Source: Dyella tabacisoli (GTDB taxonomy: Bacteria; Pseudomonadota; Gammaproteobacteria; Xanthomonadales; Rhodanobacteraceae). From it: DNA of 64,000 nt. Below the pieces are notes generated by a model. The model was given only the letters and a program-made list of their open reading frames with translations, was not told the origin of the DNA and searched no databases. Below are positions 38,466-48,359 of this stretch, piece after piece. The position numbers and the translations under genes were made by a program. Location of the stretch: positions 1 to 64,000 of the forward strand of contig NZ_KZ857180.1 of assembly GCF_003350925.1 (NCBI RefSeq). The letters are read 5' to 3'. Numbering within the stretch: position 1 is the stretch's first letter; every line of letters begins with the position of its first letter.

Positions 38466-41147
38466 TTAGCGAAGAATCGCCGCCGGATCCTGCTTGGCCT
38501 TGAGTGCGGCGCATAGCAAGGTTGCTTCGCTGGTCTGCGCAAGACCGCGCTCAGCACCCGTAACGTCTTTCAAACGTGGCTTGAAGAAGGCCTGCAGACG
38601 ATCGGCATCGGCCGTGGAACAACCACCACCACCCATCATGCTGGGCAGGCGACCGCCGGCGAAGCTGCCGGTACGCGCGACGATCTTGTCGTAGTTGGCT
38701 ACCGACCACTGCCACATCGCATCGCGCCCGGCCTGAGTATCGCGACCGCCACGCAACAGCGCAGCCATTTCGCCGACCTTCACCTCTTTGCTCAAGGCGT
38801 AGTCGCGCACACGACCCGCATCGGCGCCTTCTTTCACCGCGGAAAGACCGGCAAGCATGGCATTGCGCTGCGCCGGATCGCTGGTCTTGGGCAATTCGGC
38901 AATCAACGCATCCACCGCCGGTTTACCGTGCTCTTGCACAGCCACGCCGAGCGCGGCACCGAGCAGATCGGAATCGGCCGCCGCCAGATCCAGCCGGCCA
39001 TCCGCCTTCGGCTTGAGCGCGGCATCGCCCTGCTTGAGCAGTTCAGCGCGCGCTTCAGGCAGTTTGTAGTCCAACGCCAGGCTTTCAGCCAAGGCATTGC
39101 GCATCAGCGAATCACCATCGGCCTCGCCCGCTTTGCGGTGGTAGCCAAGCTGCTGAAGCTGCGGCAGATAGGCGTCTTTCACCCACTGCTCGATACGGGC
39201 GCGCTGGGCATCGGTCGTGGCCAGGTTGTGATAGATCCAATCCACCTGATGGAACGGCGCGGTCGCCACTTCACGGGTCTTGGACGCGGCTAACGGCTTC
39301 AACGCGGCGAGTGCTTCGGCCGCATTCAACTCACCGTGATTGAACCCCGCGCTTACCCCATCGGCATAAGCCAACTGCTCGGCATCGCTGAGCTTGCCGG
39401 CTTGTTTGCCGAGACCGTCGAGGTCGGCGCGATTCACACTGAAACGGTAATAGCCGCTGGCATTCGCATTGGGCATGACCCAGGTCGGCTTGCTGGCGCC
39501 TTCGAGCACCATCGAGCCCTGCGCCTTGTCGAGCAGTTCACAACTGATCTTGTTGCCGTCGGCGGTGCCGTAGCGAACGCAGACCGGCACGCCCCACACC
39601 CGTTTGTCGTCACCGCTGCTGCCGGTCGGCAAATAACGGCTCTGACTCAGATGCAGCACGGTCTTGCCGCCTTCCTGGCTCAGCTTGGTCTGCACATAAG
39701 GCACACCGGACTGATTGAGGAAGCTCTTGAACGCGCGCTGGAAATCCTCGCCCTTACCGGCCGCCTTGGCGATCGAGGCGACCAGGTCGTTGGCGGTGGC
39801 GTTGCCGAACTGGTGGTCGTGGATATAAGCGCGCATACCTTTCTGGAAGGTGGCCTCACCCACATAACCCTCGAACATCCCCAATACGCTGGCACCCTTT
39901 TGATAGGTGATGCCGTCGAACGCGGTCTCGATATCGCCGTTACCGGTGATCTCCTGGCGGATTTTGCGCGCGCTGACCAGGCTGTCGTTATTCATCGCCC
40001 CCTGGGCACCGCGTACGCGGTCGAGATCGGCGCGGTATTCGGGATGCACTTTCTCGGTAACCTTCTGCTGCATCCAGGTGGCGAATGCTTCGTTGAGCCA
40101 CAGGTCGTCCCACCAGCCCATAGTCACCGTGTCGCCGGTCCACTGGTGCGCCAGCTCGTGCGCGTTGACGTTGAACGAGCCGCGCACGTAGTTCGCAGCG
40201 GAATCTTTATCCAACAGCAGCAACCAGTCGCGGAAAGTCACCAGACCGGCGTTTTCCATCGCACCGGCGGAGAAATCCGGGGCCGCGAGCAGATCGAGTT
40301 TGTCGAATGGATAGCCGAAGCCGTAGTAGTTCTCCAGCGTATGGATGATGGTCGGCGTTTCGCTCAACACATGCTCCATCCGATGGCCTTCGCCCTTGGC
40401 CGCGATACCACGCAAATCGGTGGCCTGGGTGCGGAATTCGGTCGGCGAAATGCTCGGCCCCTTCACCACGTCCCACGGGCCGACGCCGAAGGCGACCAGA
40501 TAGGTCGGCAATGGCTGGGTGCGCGCGAAGGTCAGGGTCTTCCAGCCTTGGTCGGCCGGATCTTCTTTCACCTGCTTGGTATTGGCGATGCCGACATCGT
40601 CGCTGGGAATGGTCAGGCGCAGGTCGAACGGCGTCTTGAACGAAGGCTCATCGAAACCGGGGAAGGCAAAACGCGCGCTGATCGGCTCCATCTGCGTCAT
40701 CGCATACGGCTGCCCTTCGTGGCTGACGCCATAGAGGCCCTGCAGTTGCTGGTTGAGCGGCGCGCTGTAATCGATCGCGACCGTTAGCTGCTGCGGCACC
40801 AGCTTGCCGCCGAGGTCGATGCGCACTACGCCTTCCTTCGGCGCCACCTCGACATATTTGCCTGCATGCGCCTTGCCGGCGGCATCGGTAATGGTCACTT
40901 TGGAGACTTTCAGCTCACGGCCATGCAGCCAGATATGGTCGGAAGCCTGAGCCAGTTTCAGCTTGATCGTGGTGGTACCGGTGAAATCCTTTTGCTTCGG
41001 ATCGACCTTGAAATCCAACTGGTAGGACTCGGGCATCGCCCAGCGCGGCAACTTGCCTTGCGGCTGGTCGGACGGAGCGGCGGCGAAGGCCGCGCCACAG
41101 CAGGCGGCGAGTGCGGTGAGCACAAGAGGACGAACGAAGCGATGCAT
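38466..41147 (-). CDS. M1 family metallo-aminopeptidase, exported
   Basis: 893 residues. A signal peptide (about 1-23, AFAA) indicates periplasmic or outer location. The N-terminal beta domain is followed by GAMEN (295-299) and HELAH (330-334) with the third zinc ligand in NEAFA (Glu353), exactly 18 residues further: the complete M1 gluzincin site. A long helical C-terminal ERAP1-like domain follows. It removes N-terminal residues from peptides; similar to aminopeptidase N class enzymes. The ATG at 41147 gives the signal peptide; the longer frame to 41285 crosses the fabV terminator and is rejected. Monocistronic, between two terminators. Confidence 0.95.
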   Translation of the reverse strand: MHRFVRPLVLTALAACCGAAFAAAPSDQPQGKLPRWAMPESYQLDFKVDPKQKDFTGTTTIKLKLAQASDHIWLHGRELKVSKVTITDAAGKAHAGKYVEVAPKEGVVRIDLGGKLVPQQLTVAIDYSAPLNQQLQGLYGVSHEGQPYAMTQMEPISARFAFPGFDEPSFKTPFDLRLTIPSDDVGIANTKQVKEDPADQGWKTLTFARTQPLPTYLVAFGVGPWDVVKGPSISPTEFRTQATDLRGIAAKGEGHRMEHVLSETPTIIHTLENYYGFGYPFDKLDLLAAPDFSAGAMENAGLVTFRDWLLLLDKDSAANYVRGSFNVNAHELAHQWTGDTVTMGWWDDLWLNEAFATWMQQKVTEKVHPEYRADLDRVRGAQGAMNNDSLVSARKIRQEITGNGDIETAFDGITYQKGASVLGMFEGYVGEATFQKGMRAYIHDHQFGNATANDLVASIAKAAGKGEDFQRAFKSFLNQSGVPYVQTKLSQEGGKTVLHLSQSRYLPTGSSGDDKRVWGVPVCVRYGTADGNKISCELLDKAQGSMVLEGASKPTWVMPNANASGYYRFSVNRADLDGLGKQAGKLSDAEQLAYADGVSAGFNHGELNAAEALAALKPLAASKTREVATAPFHQVDWIYHNLATTDAQRARIEQWVKDAYLPQLQQLGYHRKAGEADGDSLMRNALAESLALDYKLPEARAELLKQGDAALKPKADGRLDLAAADSDLLGAALGVAVQEHGKPAVDALIAELPKTSDPAQRNAMLAGLSAVKEGADAGRVRDYALSKEVKVGEMAALLRGGRDTQAGRDAMWQWSVANYDKIVARTGSFAGGRLPSMMGGGGCSTADADRLQAFFKPRLKDVTGAERGLAQTSEATLLCAALKAKQDPAAILR

Positions 41148-41264
41148 GGAAGTTCCCCAACGGTACGGACAAACACCCAAACTAGGGCTGGCAATGACCT
41201 TCGGCACAGTGCCAGAAGGCATGACCCAGGGCACGGATGCACGCTCAAGACGATCAAACCGACA

Positions 41265-41296
41265 TAAAAAAGCCCGGCGCCTCACGGCGCCGGGCT
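41265..41296 (-). terminator. Intrinsic terminator after fabV
   Basis: AGCCCGGCGCC (41271-41281) pairs with 41286-41296 around a 4-base loop, and in the minus direction the stem is followed by a run of T (forward AAAAA at 41266-41270). Confidence 0.9.
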
Positions 41297-41340
41297 TGGA
41301 TCGAGATCGATGGATCGGACGGTGTCTCGTTCGCCGCCGC

Positions 41341-42546
41341 TCAGGGTTCGACGACGTCGAAATGCACGTCGGGATTGACGTCCGCGTCGTAGTTCACATC
41401 CTGGCGGGCGAACCCGAACAAGCGCAGGAAGTCGTGCCGGTAACCGGCGTAATCGGTCAGTTGCGACAGGTTTTCGGTATTCACGATGGGCCATAGCGCC
41501 TTGCAGGCCTGCTGCACATCGTCGCGCAGCTCCCAGTCGTCCAGGCGCAGGCGGCCTTCGCTGTCGGTCTGCGGCGCCTGGCCGTCCTGGCGGTACAGGG
41601 CATCATGAAACAAGCGGTTGATCTGCTCGATAGTGCCCTCGTGAATGCCCTTCTCTTTCATGATGTGGAACACCATGGACACATACAGCGGAATCACCGG
41701 AATCGCCGCACTGGCCTGGGTCACCACCGACTTCATCACGCCTACATAGGCCTGCAGCCCCTGCGCGGCGTAGCGAGTACGTAGCTCCTGCGCGGTATTG
41801 TCCAGGTGCTGCTTGGCCTGGCCCAGCGTGCCGTGCCAGTAAATAGGCCAGGTGATCTCGGTACCCACATAGCTATAGGCCACGGTCTTGGCGTGTTCGG
41901 CCAAGACACCTGCCTTGCTCAGCGCGTCGATCCACAAGGCCCAGTCCTCGCCGCCCATGACGGTGACGGTGTCCTTGATTTCCTGCTCGGTCGCCGGCTC
42001 CACCGATACCTGCACGACCGTGTCGCGATTGGTATCGACCGAGGACGCGGTGAATGTCTCGCCGATCGTCTTCAGCGCCGAGCGGACGACTTCGCCGGTA
42101 TCGGGCAATTTGCGCACGGGCGATGCCAGCGAATAGACCACCAGATCGATCGGGCCGCCCATCTCTTGCTGGATCAGCTCGATCGCGCGGGCACGGGTCT
42201 CATGCGAGAACGCGTCGCCATTGATCGATTTGCTGTACAGCCCGGCCTGCTTGGCCAGCTTGTCGAATGCGGCAGAGTTGTACCAGCCGGCCGTGCCGGT
42301 CTTGGTCTCGCTGGAGGGCTTCTCGAAAAACACCCCCAATGTGGCCGCGCCGTAGCCAAAAGCCGCGGTAATCCGCGATGCCAGCCCATAGCCGGTGGAG
42401 GCGCCGATCACCAGTACACGCTTGGGACCTGCGGCCGACACGCCGCCGGCCTTGGTGATGTCGATTTGATCGAGCACGTTTTTCTCGCAACCGACCGGAT
42501 GCGCCGTGATGCAGATAAAGCCACGAACCTTGGGATTGATAATCAC
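41341..42546 (-). CDS. fabV: FabV-type trans-2-enoyl-ACP/CoA reductase
   Basis: 401 residues. NADH-dependent reductase of the last step of fatty-acid elongation, the triclosan-tolerant alternative to FabI. Seen: N-terminal [20 protein letters not shown], nucleotide-binding [11 protein letters not shown] (48-58), and the active-site pair Tyr236-x8-Lys245 ([10 protein letters not shown]), whose eight-residue spacing is the hallmark of FabV as opposed to other SDR enzymes. The GTG at 42546 preceded by GGAGAAG is chosen; it gives the family N-terminus, while the in-frame ATG at 42579 adds eleven residues without support. Followed by a terminator. Confidence 0.96.
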   Translation of the reverse strand: MIINPKVRGFICITAHPVGCEKNVLDQIDITKAGGVSAAGPKRVLVIGASTGYGLASRITAAFGYGAATLGVFFEKPSSETKTGTAGWYNSAAFDKLAKQAGLYSKSINGDAFSHETRARAIELIQQEMGGPIDLVVYSLASPVRKLPDTGEVVRSALKTIGETFTASSVDTNRDTVVQVSVEPATEQEIKDTVTVMGGEDWALWIDALSKAGVLAEHAKTVAYSYVGTEITWPIYWHGTLGQAKQHLDNTAQELRTRYAAQGLQAYVGVMKSVVTQASAAIPVIPLYVSMVFHIMKEKGIHEGTIEQINRLFHDALYRQDGQAPQTDSEGRLRLDDWELRDDVQQACKALWPIVNTENLSQLTDYAGYRHDFLRLFGFARQDVNYDADVNPDVHFDVVEP

Positions 42547-42728
42547 GAAAAACTTCTCCGATGCGACAAGACCCGACATTCTAGATCGACGCGGGGACCA
42601 TGCGCTGCCGCATAGATGCGGTAAAGCCCAAAGCAGCCAGCGCGGGCCGCCCGATTCGGCCCCTCCGGCCCTGCTATGCGGCCCTGCTATGATTGAGGCT
42701 CTTGTTGGGTTCAACAGGAAAAAACGAT

Positions 42729-43496
42729 ATGCAGGAAAGGATTCCCCACTCCATAGCCGCTGAGCCATCCATCGCCCCTCGCGTGGCCGTGCTGGAGGAT
42801 GACTCGCAATTACGCGATGCCATCCTGGTGCCGGGGCTGCGCGATTTCGGTTTCGATAGCACCGGCGCCGCCACGGCGGCCGAGCTATATCGACACATGT
42901 TGCGGCAGTCGTTCGATCTGGTCGTGCTCGATATCGGGCTGCCCGGCGAAGACGGCCTCAGCGTGATGAAGCATCTGCGCGAACTGTCCAATCTCGGCAT
43001 CGTGATGCTCACCGGCAATCGCAGCCGCATGAATTGCATCTTCGCGCTCAGTCATGGCGCGGACGCTTATCTATCCAAGCCCACCGACCTGGAAGTGCTG
43101 GCAGCCACCTTGCATAGTGTCGCCCGTCGTATCGTCAACGCTGACCATGGCCCGCCGAAAACCGTGGTTACGACGCACCACTGGCAACTGGATACCGACG
43201 GCTGGTGCCTGGTCTCGCCCAAGGGCAACGTGGTGGCCTTGACCATGCCCGAACGGATTTTGCTGACTCAACTCATCGCCGCGCAGGGCTCGCCGGTAAG
43301 CCGCGAGGCATTGATTGCGAGCCTGACCCAGGAGGACATCTACCATTTCGATCCGCACCGGCTCGAGATGATGATCCACCGTCTACGCCGCAAAATCTGC
43401 AAAAACACCGACGAAGCCCCACCCTTGCTCACCGTGCGCGGCACCGGATATTTGTTCGTCACGGGAAGGCGGCACTCCGGGAAAACCAACCTATAA
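42729..43496 (+). CDS. OmpR-family response regulator
   Basis: 255 residues. Receiver domain (about 18-135) with acidic pair EDD (about 25-27), phospho-acceptor Asp in [12 protein letters not shown] (about 68-79), Thr in MLTGN and Lys in LSKPTD. A winged-helix DNA-binding domain follows (about 150-245, [25 protein letters not shown]). It probably pairs with the sensor kinase gene that faces it: the two overlap by six bases tail to tail. Convergent pairing instead of an operon is unusual. Targets could include the adhesin promoter beyond the kinase gene. Confidence 0.92.
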   Translation: MQERIPHSIAAEPSIAPRVAVLEDDSQLRDAILVPGLRDFGFDSTGAATAAELYRHMLRQSFDLVVLDIGLPGEDGLSVMKHLRELSNLGIVMLTGNRSRMNCIFALSHGADAYLSKPTDLEVLAATLHSVARRIVNADHGPPKTVVTTHHWQLDTDGWCLVSPKGNVVALTMPERILLTQLIAAQGSPVSREALIASLTQEDIYHFDPHRLEMMIHRLRRKICKNTDEAPPLLTVRGTGYLFVTGRRHSGKTNL

Positions 43497-44858
43497 ATCG
43501 TTGGCACACTCACTCACCGGCAGCAGAATGCGAAACCGTGCGCCCTGCCCGAGCGTGCTGTGGACATCGATCGAAGCCTGCCCGGCAAGCAATAGATCGC
43601 GCACCATAGCCAGGCCCAGGCCGCTACCCTGGCCAGCCGGCTTGGTCGTGTAAAACGGCTCGAACACGCGCTTGCGCACGTCATCGGACATGCCGCACCC
43701 AGTATCGCCAAGAGACAATTCGATCTTTCTGCAGTCGCGCAGATAGACCAGCCTGATGTCGAAGCGGCCACCGTGGGGCATGGCGTCTCGCGCATTGGCG
43801 GCGATATTGAACAGCACCAGTTCGAACTGGCTTCGGTCAAAACAAACCGGCATCGGTATATCTTCGGCGGCGAAGTCCACTCGCACATCGGCATCGAATA
43901 GTTGACGCAGCATCGCCAATAGTTCGCGCACAGCCACGGCAGCATCGAAGTGCTCGGCATAAGTGTCTTCGTAACGACTAAAGCTGAGCAGACGACGGCT
44001 GACCATAATGCCGCGCCTGGCCGCCCCCTCGACACCTTCAAGTGCGCCGACCAATGCCGCGGCACCGGCTTCGGCAAGGCGATCGCGTCGCTGCGCATAG
44101 CCGAGCACGATGCTCAGCACATTGTCGAAATCATGCGCAACGCCTCCCGCGACGCGCCCTACTGCCTCCAGTTTCTGTACGTGAACCAAGCGCTGCTGCA
44201 CGCTTGACCGACGCTCCATCTCCTCATGCAAGCGCTGGCTCGCCCGCTCTAGATCCCGGCTCTTCGCCTGCGATTCGGCGAGCGTCTCACGCAAAGTTTC
44301 AGCGGATCGGTCAACGATTAGCGCGATCAACAAATAGCTCGTCGACAGCACCGACAGTGCGACCCATGTCGGCGCGTACAACCTCCCGTACAGCCGATGT
44401 TGCTGTAACTCCACCAGCGCACCGATCACGAAAATCAGTTGCAGACAGACGAACACCAGCCATAGCGCACGACGCCGCTGCATCCATCCGCTGAGCAATA
44501 ACGACAACACACACAACGCGGCATCGAGTTTCTGTCCGCGCAAGCCAAAGACGGCATGGGTCGACGCTAGCGACATCAACGAGGCACCGAGAAACAAACC
44601 CACCGAGAGTTGGAGTTCGCCACGGCGTATCAACACCACACCCCACCAGGCAATCAAAGCCACCTGGATATCGGTGGCCAGATCGATCATCTCACCGACC
44701 GATACCGGCAGCCCCTCCGTATAGACGCGATGAAGCACCCATACCGGCAATAGCAAACCTATCACCACAAACAGCGAACCTAGCACCGCCGTACAACGTC
44801 GATCACAAGCATTGTGCAATAACGTTATCGACCGCCATGCGGCGACAGCTCGCCCCAT
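43491..44858 (-). CDS. Membrane sensor histidine kinase
   Basis: About 455 residues. Six or so N-terminal helices (about 25-195) form a membrane sensor without a large periplasmic domain. A coiled coil (about 200-235) leads to the dimerisation helix with H-box GRVAGGVAHDFDNVLSIVLGY; the usual motif is HDFNN, here HDFDN. The ATPase domain shows NIAANARDAM (N box), GDTGCGMSDDV (G1), FEPFYTTK (F box) and GSGLGLAMV (G2). ATG at 44858 has AAAGG upstream; GTG at 44879 is an alternative. Convergent with the response regulator and divergent from the adhesin gene. Confidence 0.9.
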   Translation of the reverse strand: MGRAVAAWRSITLLHNACDRRCTAVLGSLFVVIGLLLPVWVLHRVYTEGLPVSVGEMIDLATDIQVALIAWWGVVLIRRGELQLSVGLFLGASLMSLASTHAVFGLRGQKLDAALCVLSLLLSGWMQRRRALWLVFVCLQLIFVIGALVELQQHRLYGRLYAPTWVALSVLSTSYLLIALIVDRSAETLRETLAESQAKSRDLERASQRLHEEMERRSSVQQRLVHVQKLEAVGRVAGGVAHDFDNVLSIVLGYAQRRDRLAEAGAAALVGALEGVEGAARRGIMVSRRLLSFSRYEDTYAEHFDAAVAVRELLAMLRQLFDADVRVDFAAEDIPMPVCFDRSQFELVLFNIAANARDAMPHGGRFDIRLVYLRDCRKIELSLGDTGCGMSDDVRKRVFEPFYTTKPAGQGSGLGLAMVRDLLLAGQASIDVHSTLGQGARFRILLPVSECANDL

Positions 44859-45176
44859 GCTCCACACCCTTTCTCTCACTAAGGACTACCTCGAACGATG
44901 AGCCCCCATGGCGAGGTTCTTTGTGACACCACTTGTGCTGGGTAACAAGCCCTTTGGTTTAGTGAGTAAGCGTGAATTTTTCAATTAATTAGTGAGAAAA
45001 GCCAAGCATCGGCTTGGATATGTGATGTAGCGAAAACAGCCGTGGAAAAGCGTGCGTGACTCCACCGCCGCGCTAACGAATCCTCCGAAACCACGAGGTC
45101 ATCAAGACTTCGTCTCCACGGGCTCGTCATTCAGACGTCCATAGCCCGTTGGTCTTTCACGAATAGGGAGTATTAC
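44859..45176. promoter_or_regulatory. Kinase-adhesin divergent region with three TTAGTGAG motifs
   Basis: 318 bases. TTAGTGAG occurs as direct repeats at 44959-44966 and 44989-44996 (30 bases apart, about three helical turns) and inverted (CTCACTAA) at 44875-44882, over the kinase start. An A+T-rich block (TTTTTCAATTAATTAG) surrounds the second copy and may hold the adhesin promoter. The spacing suits a regulator binding one DNA face, possibly the adjacent response regulator. Confidence 0.5.
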
Positions 45177-48100
45177 GTGAACAAGATCCACAGCAAGATT
45201 TGGAGTAAATCCCTTCAAGCACTCGTCGTTGCATCCGAATGGGCCAAAGCCAGCGGCAAGACCGGCGCAACGCGTCGCTTGCGCATCGTGACGATGGCTG
45301 CCGCCATGGCATGCGTACCGGACATGGCGCTTGCCGCCGAAGACAGCGATGCACAAGCCGCTGCGGAACGCAGCTTGGCCGAAGTCACCCAAACGGCCGG
45401 CATTCAATCGCTGCAACAACTCCATGCCGTAGCACCCCATGCCGTCATCGCACGCGGCAATCGCTACTTCAAAGCCAGCGGCGAGTCCGGCGACACTAAA
45501 GACGAATCCAAAGTCGACGGCGCCCGTTCATTGGCCGCCGGCGCCCACAGCAAAGCGCTGGGCAATGACAGCACCGCTGTTGGCAACGGCAGCCACGCGG
45601 CAAAGGACAACGCGACGGCGATCGGCGCTGCCGCCATCGCCGAAAGCGAGCAATCCAGCGCATTGGGCGCACAAAGCTATGCCGAAGGCAGCTACACCAC
45701 CGCCATCGGCAGTAGCAGCTATGCACGTGCCATAGGCGCCAGCGCGTTCGGCTCGGGCAGCATCGCGTTTGGCGAGTTTGCTACCGCCACCGGTTATGGC
45801 GCATTGGCCCAAGGCAACCATAGCTCGGCCTACGGCGAAAACAGTCAGGCCACGCAAGACAACACCCTGGCCCTGGGCGCCAACGCACAGGCCAGCGACG
45901 TCGGCGCCACTGCCAGTGGCTTCGGTGCCCAGGCCTCCGGCGTCTACAGCACCGCCACGGGCATGGAAGCGGTCGCCGCCGGCCGGCTATCCACCACCTA
46001 CGGTTTCCGCAGCGAGGCCCATGGCATCGCATCCGTCGCCATGGGCGGCTATAGCGTCGCCAGCGGCGACTTCGCTGCCGCCTTCGGCTATGACGCGAAA
46101 GCCACAGGCCACCTTGCCATCGCACTCGGCAAAGGTGCTGAGGCCAGCGGCGACGAGAGCGTGGCAGTCGGCGGCTCAACGGACGGAATCGTCAACGCGC
46201 GAGCAACCAAGGTAGCCGGCACTGCTCTTGGCGCGGGTGCCTGGGCTACGGCCGATTACACCACCGCCATTGGTCACAATAGCTGGGCCTCGGCGACTGA
46301 TGCCGTCGCGATCGGCCGGGATGCCTACGCTAAAGAGGAGAACAGCGTCGCGCTAGGCAACAACTCAGTGGCCGATCGCAGTCGTACCGTATCCGTCGGC
46401 GACCGTGGCCTGGAGCGACAAATCGCCAACGTTGCGACCGGCACCCAAGACACCGATGCAGTGAATCTTGCGCAACTCAACGAGGTCGCCGGCACTGCCA
46501 ACAGATACCTCAAGGTCAACGGTGCCGAGAATAGTGGCGACGAAGCAACGGCCGAAAGCGAGCTGTCGATGGCTGCCGGCTCGGGCGCCACAGCCTATGC
46601 GCTCGGCGGCACCGCGATCGGTACCGGCGCCATCGCCATGGGCGAGTTCGCGACGGCCACTGGCTATGGCGCACTCGCCCAAGGCAGTCATAGCTCGGCC
46701 TATGGCGAAAATAGCCAGGCCACCCAGGACAACACCCTGGCTCTAGGCGCCAACGCCAGCGCCAGCGCGATCGGCGCCACCGCAAACGGCTTCCGCAGCA
46801 ACGCCAGCGCCATGGCCGCGGTCGCGATGGGCGGCTATAGCGTGGCCAGCGGCGACCAGAGCGTGGCCGTCGGCGGAAGTGCCTGGGCTACCGCCGACTA
46901 CACCACTGCTATCGGCCACAACAGCCGGGCCTCCGAGATCAACACGGTCGCACTGGGCCGGAACGCCTCTGCCAGTGCGGCAAGCAGCGTCGCCATTGGC
47001 GCCGACTCACAAGCCCGCCGCATCAATACCGTCTCGGTCGGCGACATCCGCCATGAACGGCAGATCGTCAATGTCGCTGCCGGCACGGAAGGCACCGATG
47101 CGGTAAACAAGGCACAGTTGGATGACGCCGTCGCCGGCATCGGCGCCCCCAGCTCGGTGCGTTACGACGACAGCAGCCGTGACCGGGTTACCTTGGGTGG
47201 AGGCGCTGCCGGCACCACGATCGACAACATCGCAGCGGGCGACATCGGCACAGGCAGTCGTCAAGCCATCCATGGTGGCCAGCTCAACGACTTCGGCCAT
47301 AGCGTCGCGCAGATGCTTGGTGGCGGCACCGCCTTCGGCGCAGCAGGTTTCACTGCACCGACGTTCTCCATTCAAGGCGGTAGCTACAACAACGTCGGTG
47401 GTGCACTCAGCGCCCTCGATGGCGCCATGAATAATGCGTTCACCCTCATCGGCGGGCTCATTGTGGGCGGCGGCGGCAACGGCAACGCACCGATCGGCAG
47501 CGGCGACGGGCTGGCTATCGGTAAAGGCAGCCATGCCCATGACAGCCGCGACACGGTGTTTGGTCACGGCGCCGTCGCCAGCGCGGATGCCAGCACCGTG
47601 CTGGGCAACGCCGCCTCGGTGAGTACCACAGCGACCCATTCGGTTGCGGTGGGCGCGGACAGCTCGGTCATGGCGGCCTCCGGCACGGCCATCGGCCAGG
47701 GCACACAAGTCACCGCAAACAACAGTGTGGCGGTGGGTGCCGGCTCAATAGCCGACCGTGCCAATAGTGTGTCGATGGGTACGGTAGGCAGCGAACGCCA
47801 GATCGCCAACGTTGCCGCCGGCACCGCCGCAACGGATGCGGCCAACCTCGGCCAAGTGAACGATGCGCTTGCCACCGCGAAAACCTATGCCGATGCGGGC
47901 GATGCAAAGACCTTGAATCAATCCAAGGCTTATACCGACACCAGGCTGAGCAATGCCGTTAGCAGCACTGACTTCAATGCGTTCCGCAGCACCGTGGACC
48001 GTCGCTTCCACCAGCTCGATCGGCGCATGGATCGCATGGGTGCGATAGCTGCCGCCAATACACAGATGGCAATCAACGCAGCGGGAGCAACCCACCCGCG

Positions 48101-48257
48101 TGGCCGCGTCGCGGTAGGCGCCGGCATTCAAGGCGGCCGTAGCGCGTTGGCCGTGGGCTACGCGGCACCGCTCGGCGAACGCGCCCGCTTCAGCCTCGGT
48201 GGCGCGTTCTCCGGCTCGGAGAACTCCGCAGGCATCGGCTTCGGCCTCGACCTGTAA
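45177..48257 (+). CDS. YadA-type trimeric autotransporter adhesin
   Basis: 1026 residues. It starts with an extended signal peptide region (MNKIHSKIWSKSLQALVVASEW, hydrophobic core about 38-53). The passenger has many YadA head repeats of about 14 residues (pattern AxAxGxxSxAxGxxA), three neck motifs containing GxxxxERQIxNVAAG followed by TDAVNxAQL, and a central G-rich stalk section. A coiled-coil segment (FNAFRSTVDRRFHQLDRRMDRMG) leads to the C-terminal YadA anchor (about 960-1026, RVAVGAGIQGGRSALAVGY, ending in GFGLDL). The GTG at 45177 follows AGGGAG. It should form a trimer exported through its own barrel for adhesion. Two near-identical 40-residue head blocks lie 290 residues apart. Confidence 0.95.
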   Translation: MNKIHSKIWSKSLQALVVASEWAKASGKTGATRRLRIVTMAAAMACVPDMALAAEDSDAQAAAERSLAEVTQTAGIQSLQQLHAVAPHAVIARGNRYFKASGESGDTKDESKVDGARSLAAGAHSKALGNDSTAVGNGSHAAKDNATAIGAAAIAESEQSSALGAQSYAEGSYTTAIGSSSYARAIGASAFGSGSIAFGEFATATGYGALAQGNHSSAYGENSQATQDNTLALGANAQASDVGATASGFGAQASGVYSTATGMEAVAAGRLSTTYGFRSEAHGIASVAMGGYSVASGDFAAAFGYDAKATGHLAIALGKGAEASGDESVAVGGSTDGIVNARATKVAGTALGAGAWATADYTTAIGHNSWASATDAVAIGRDAYAKEENSVALGNNSVADRSRTVSVGDRGLERQIANVATGTQDTDAVNLAQLNEVAGTANRYLKVNGAENSGDEATAESELSMAAGSGATAYALGGTAIGTGAIAMGEFATATGYGALAQGSHSSAYGENSQATQDNTLALGANASASAIGATANGFRSNASAMAAVAMGGYSVASGDQSVAVGGSAWATADYTTAIGHNSRASEINTVALGRNASASAASSVAIGADSQARRINTVSVGDIRHERQIVNVAAGTEGTDAVNKAQLDDAVAGIGAPSSVRYDDSSRDRVTLGGGAAGTTIDNIAAGDIGTGSRQAIHGGQLNDFGHSVAQMLGGGTAFGAAGFTAPTFSIQGGSYNNVGGALSALDGAMNNAFTLIGGLIVGGGGNGNAPIGSGDGLAIGKGSHAHDSRDTVFGHGAVASADASTVLGNAASVSTTATHSVAVGADSSVMAASGTAIGQGTQVTANNSVAVGAGSIADRANSVSMGTVGSERQIANVAAGTAATDAANLGQVNDALATAKTYADAGDAKTLNQSKAYTDTRLSNAVSSTDFNAFRSTVDRRFHQLDRRMDRMGAIAAANTQMAINAAGATHPRGRVAVGAGIQGGRSALAVGYAAPLGERARFSLGGAFSGSENSAGIGFGLDL

Positions 48258-48359
48258 TCCGCCTGGCCGTGGTGCATCCGCAGCGCGGCCTTTCCAAGCG
48301 ATGTCACGGTAGGAACGCCGTGACCGCACCTTCACATCAAGACCTCTGGGGAATAAAGC

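Noticed and set aside
39336-40787. A 483-codon open frame antisense to the M1 aminopeptidase
   Set aside because: It lies fully opposite a gene with a complete zinc-peptidase active site. Long antisense frames are expected in GC-rich codon usage and the peptide has no recognisable domain.
41148-41285. N-terminal extension of the M1 aminopeptidase by 46 residues
   Set aside because: It would run through the fabV terminator hairpin and hide a clear signal peptide that begins at 41147.
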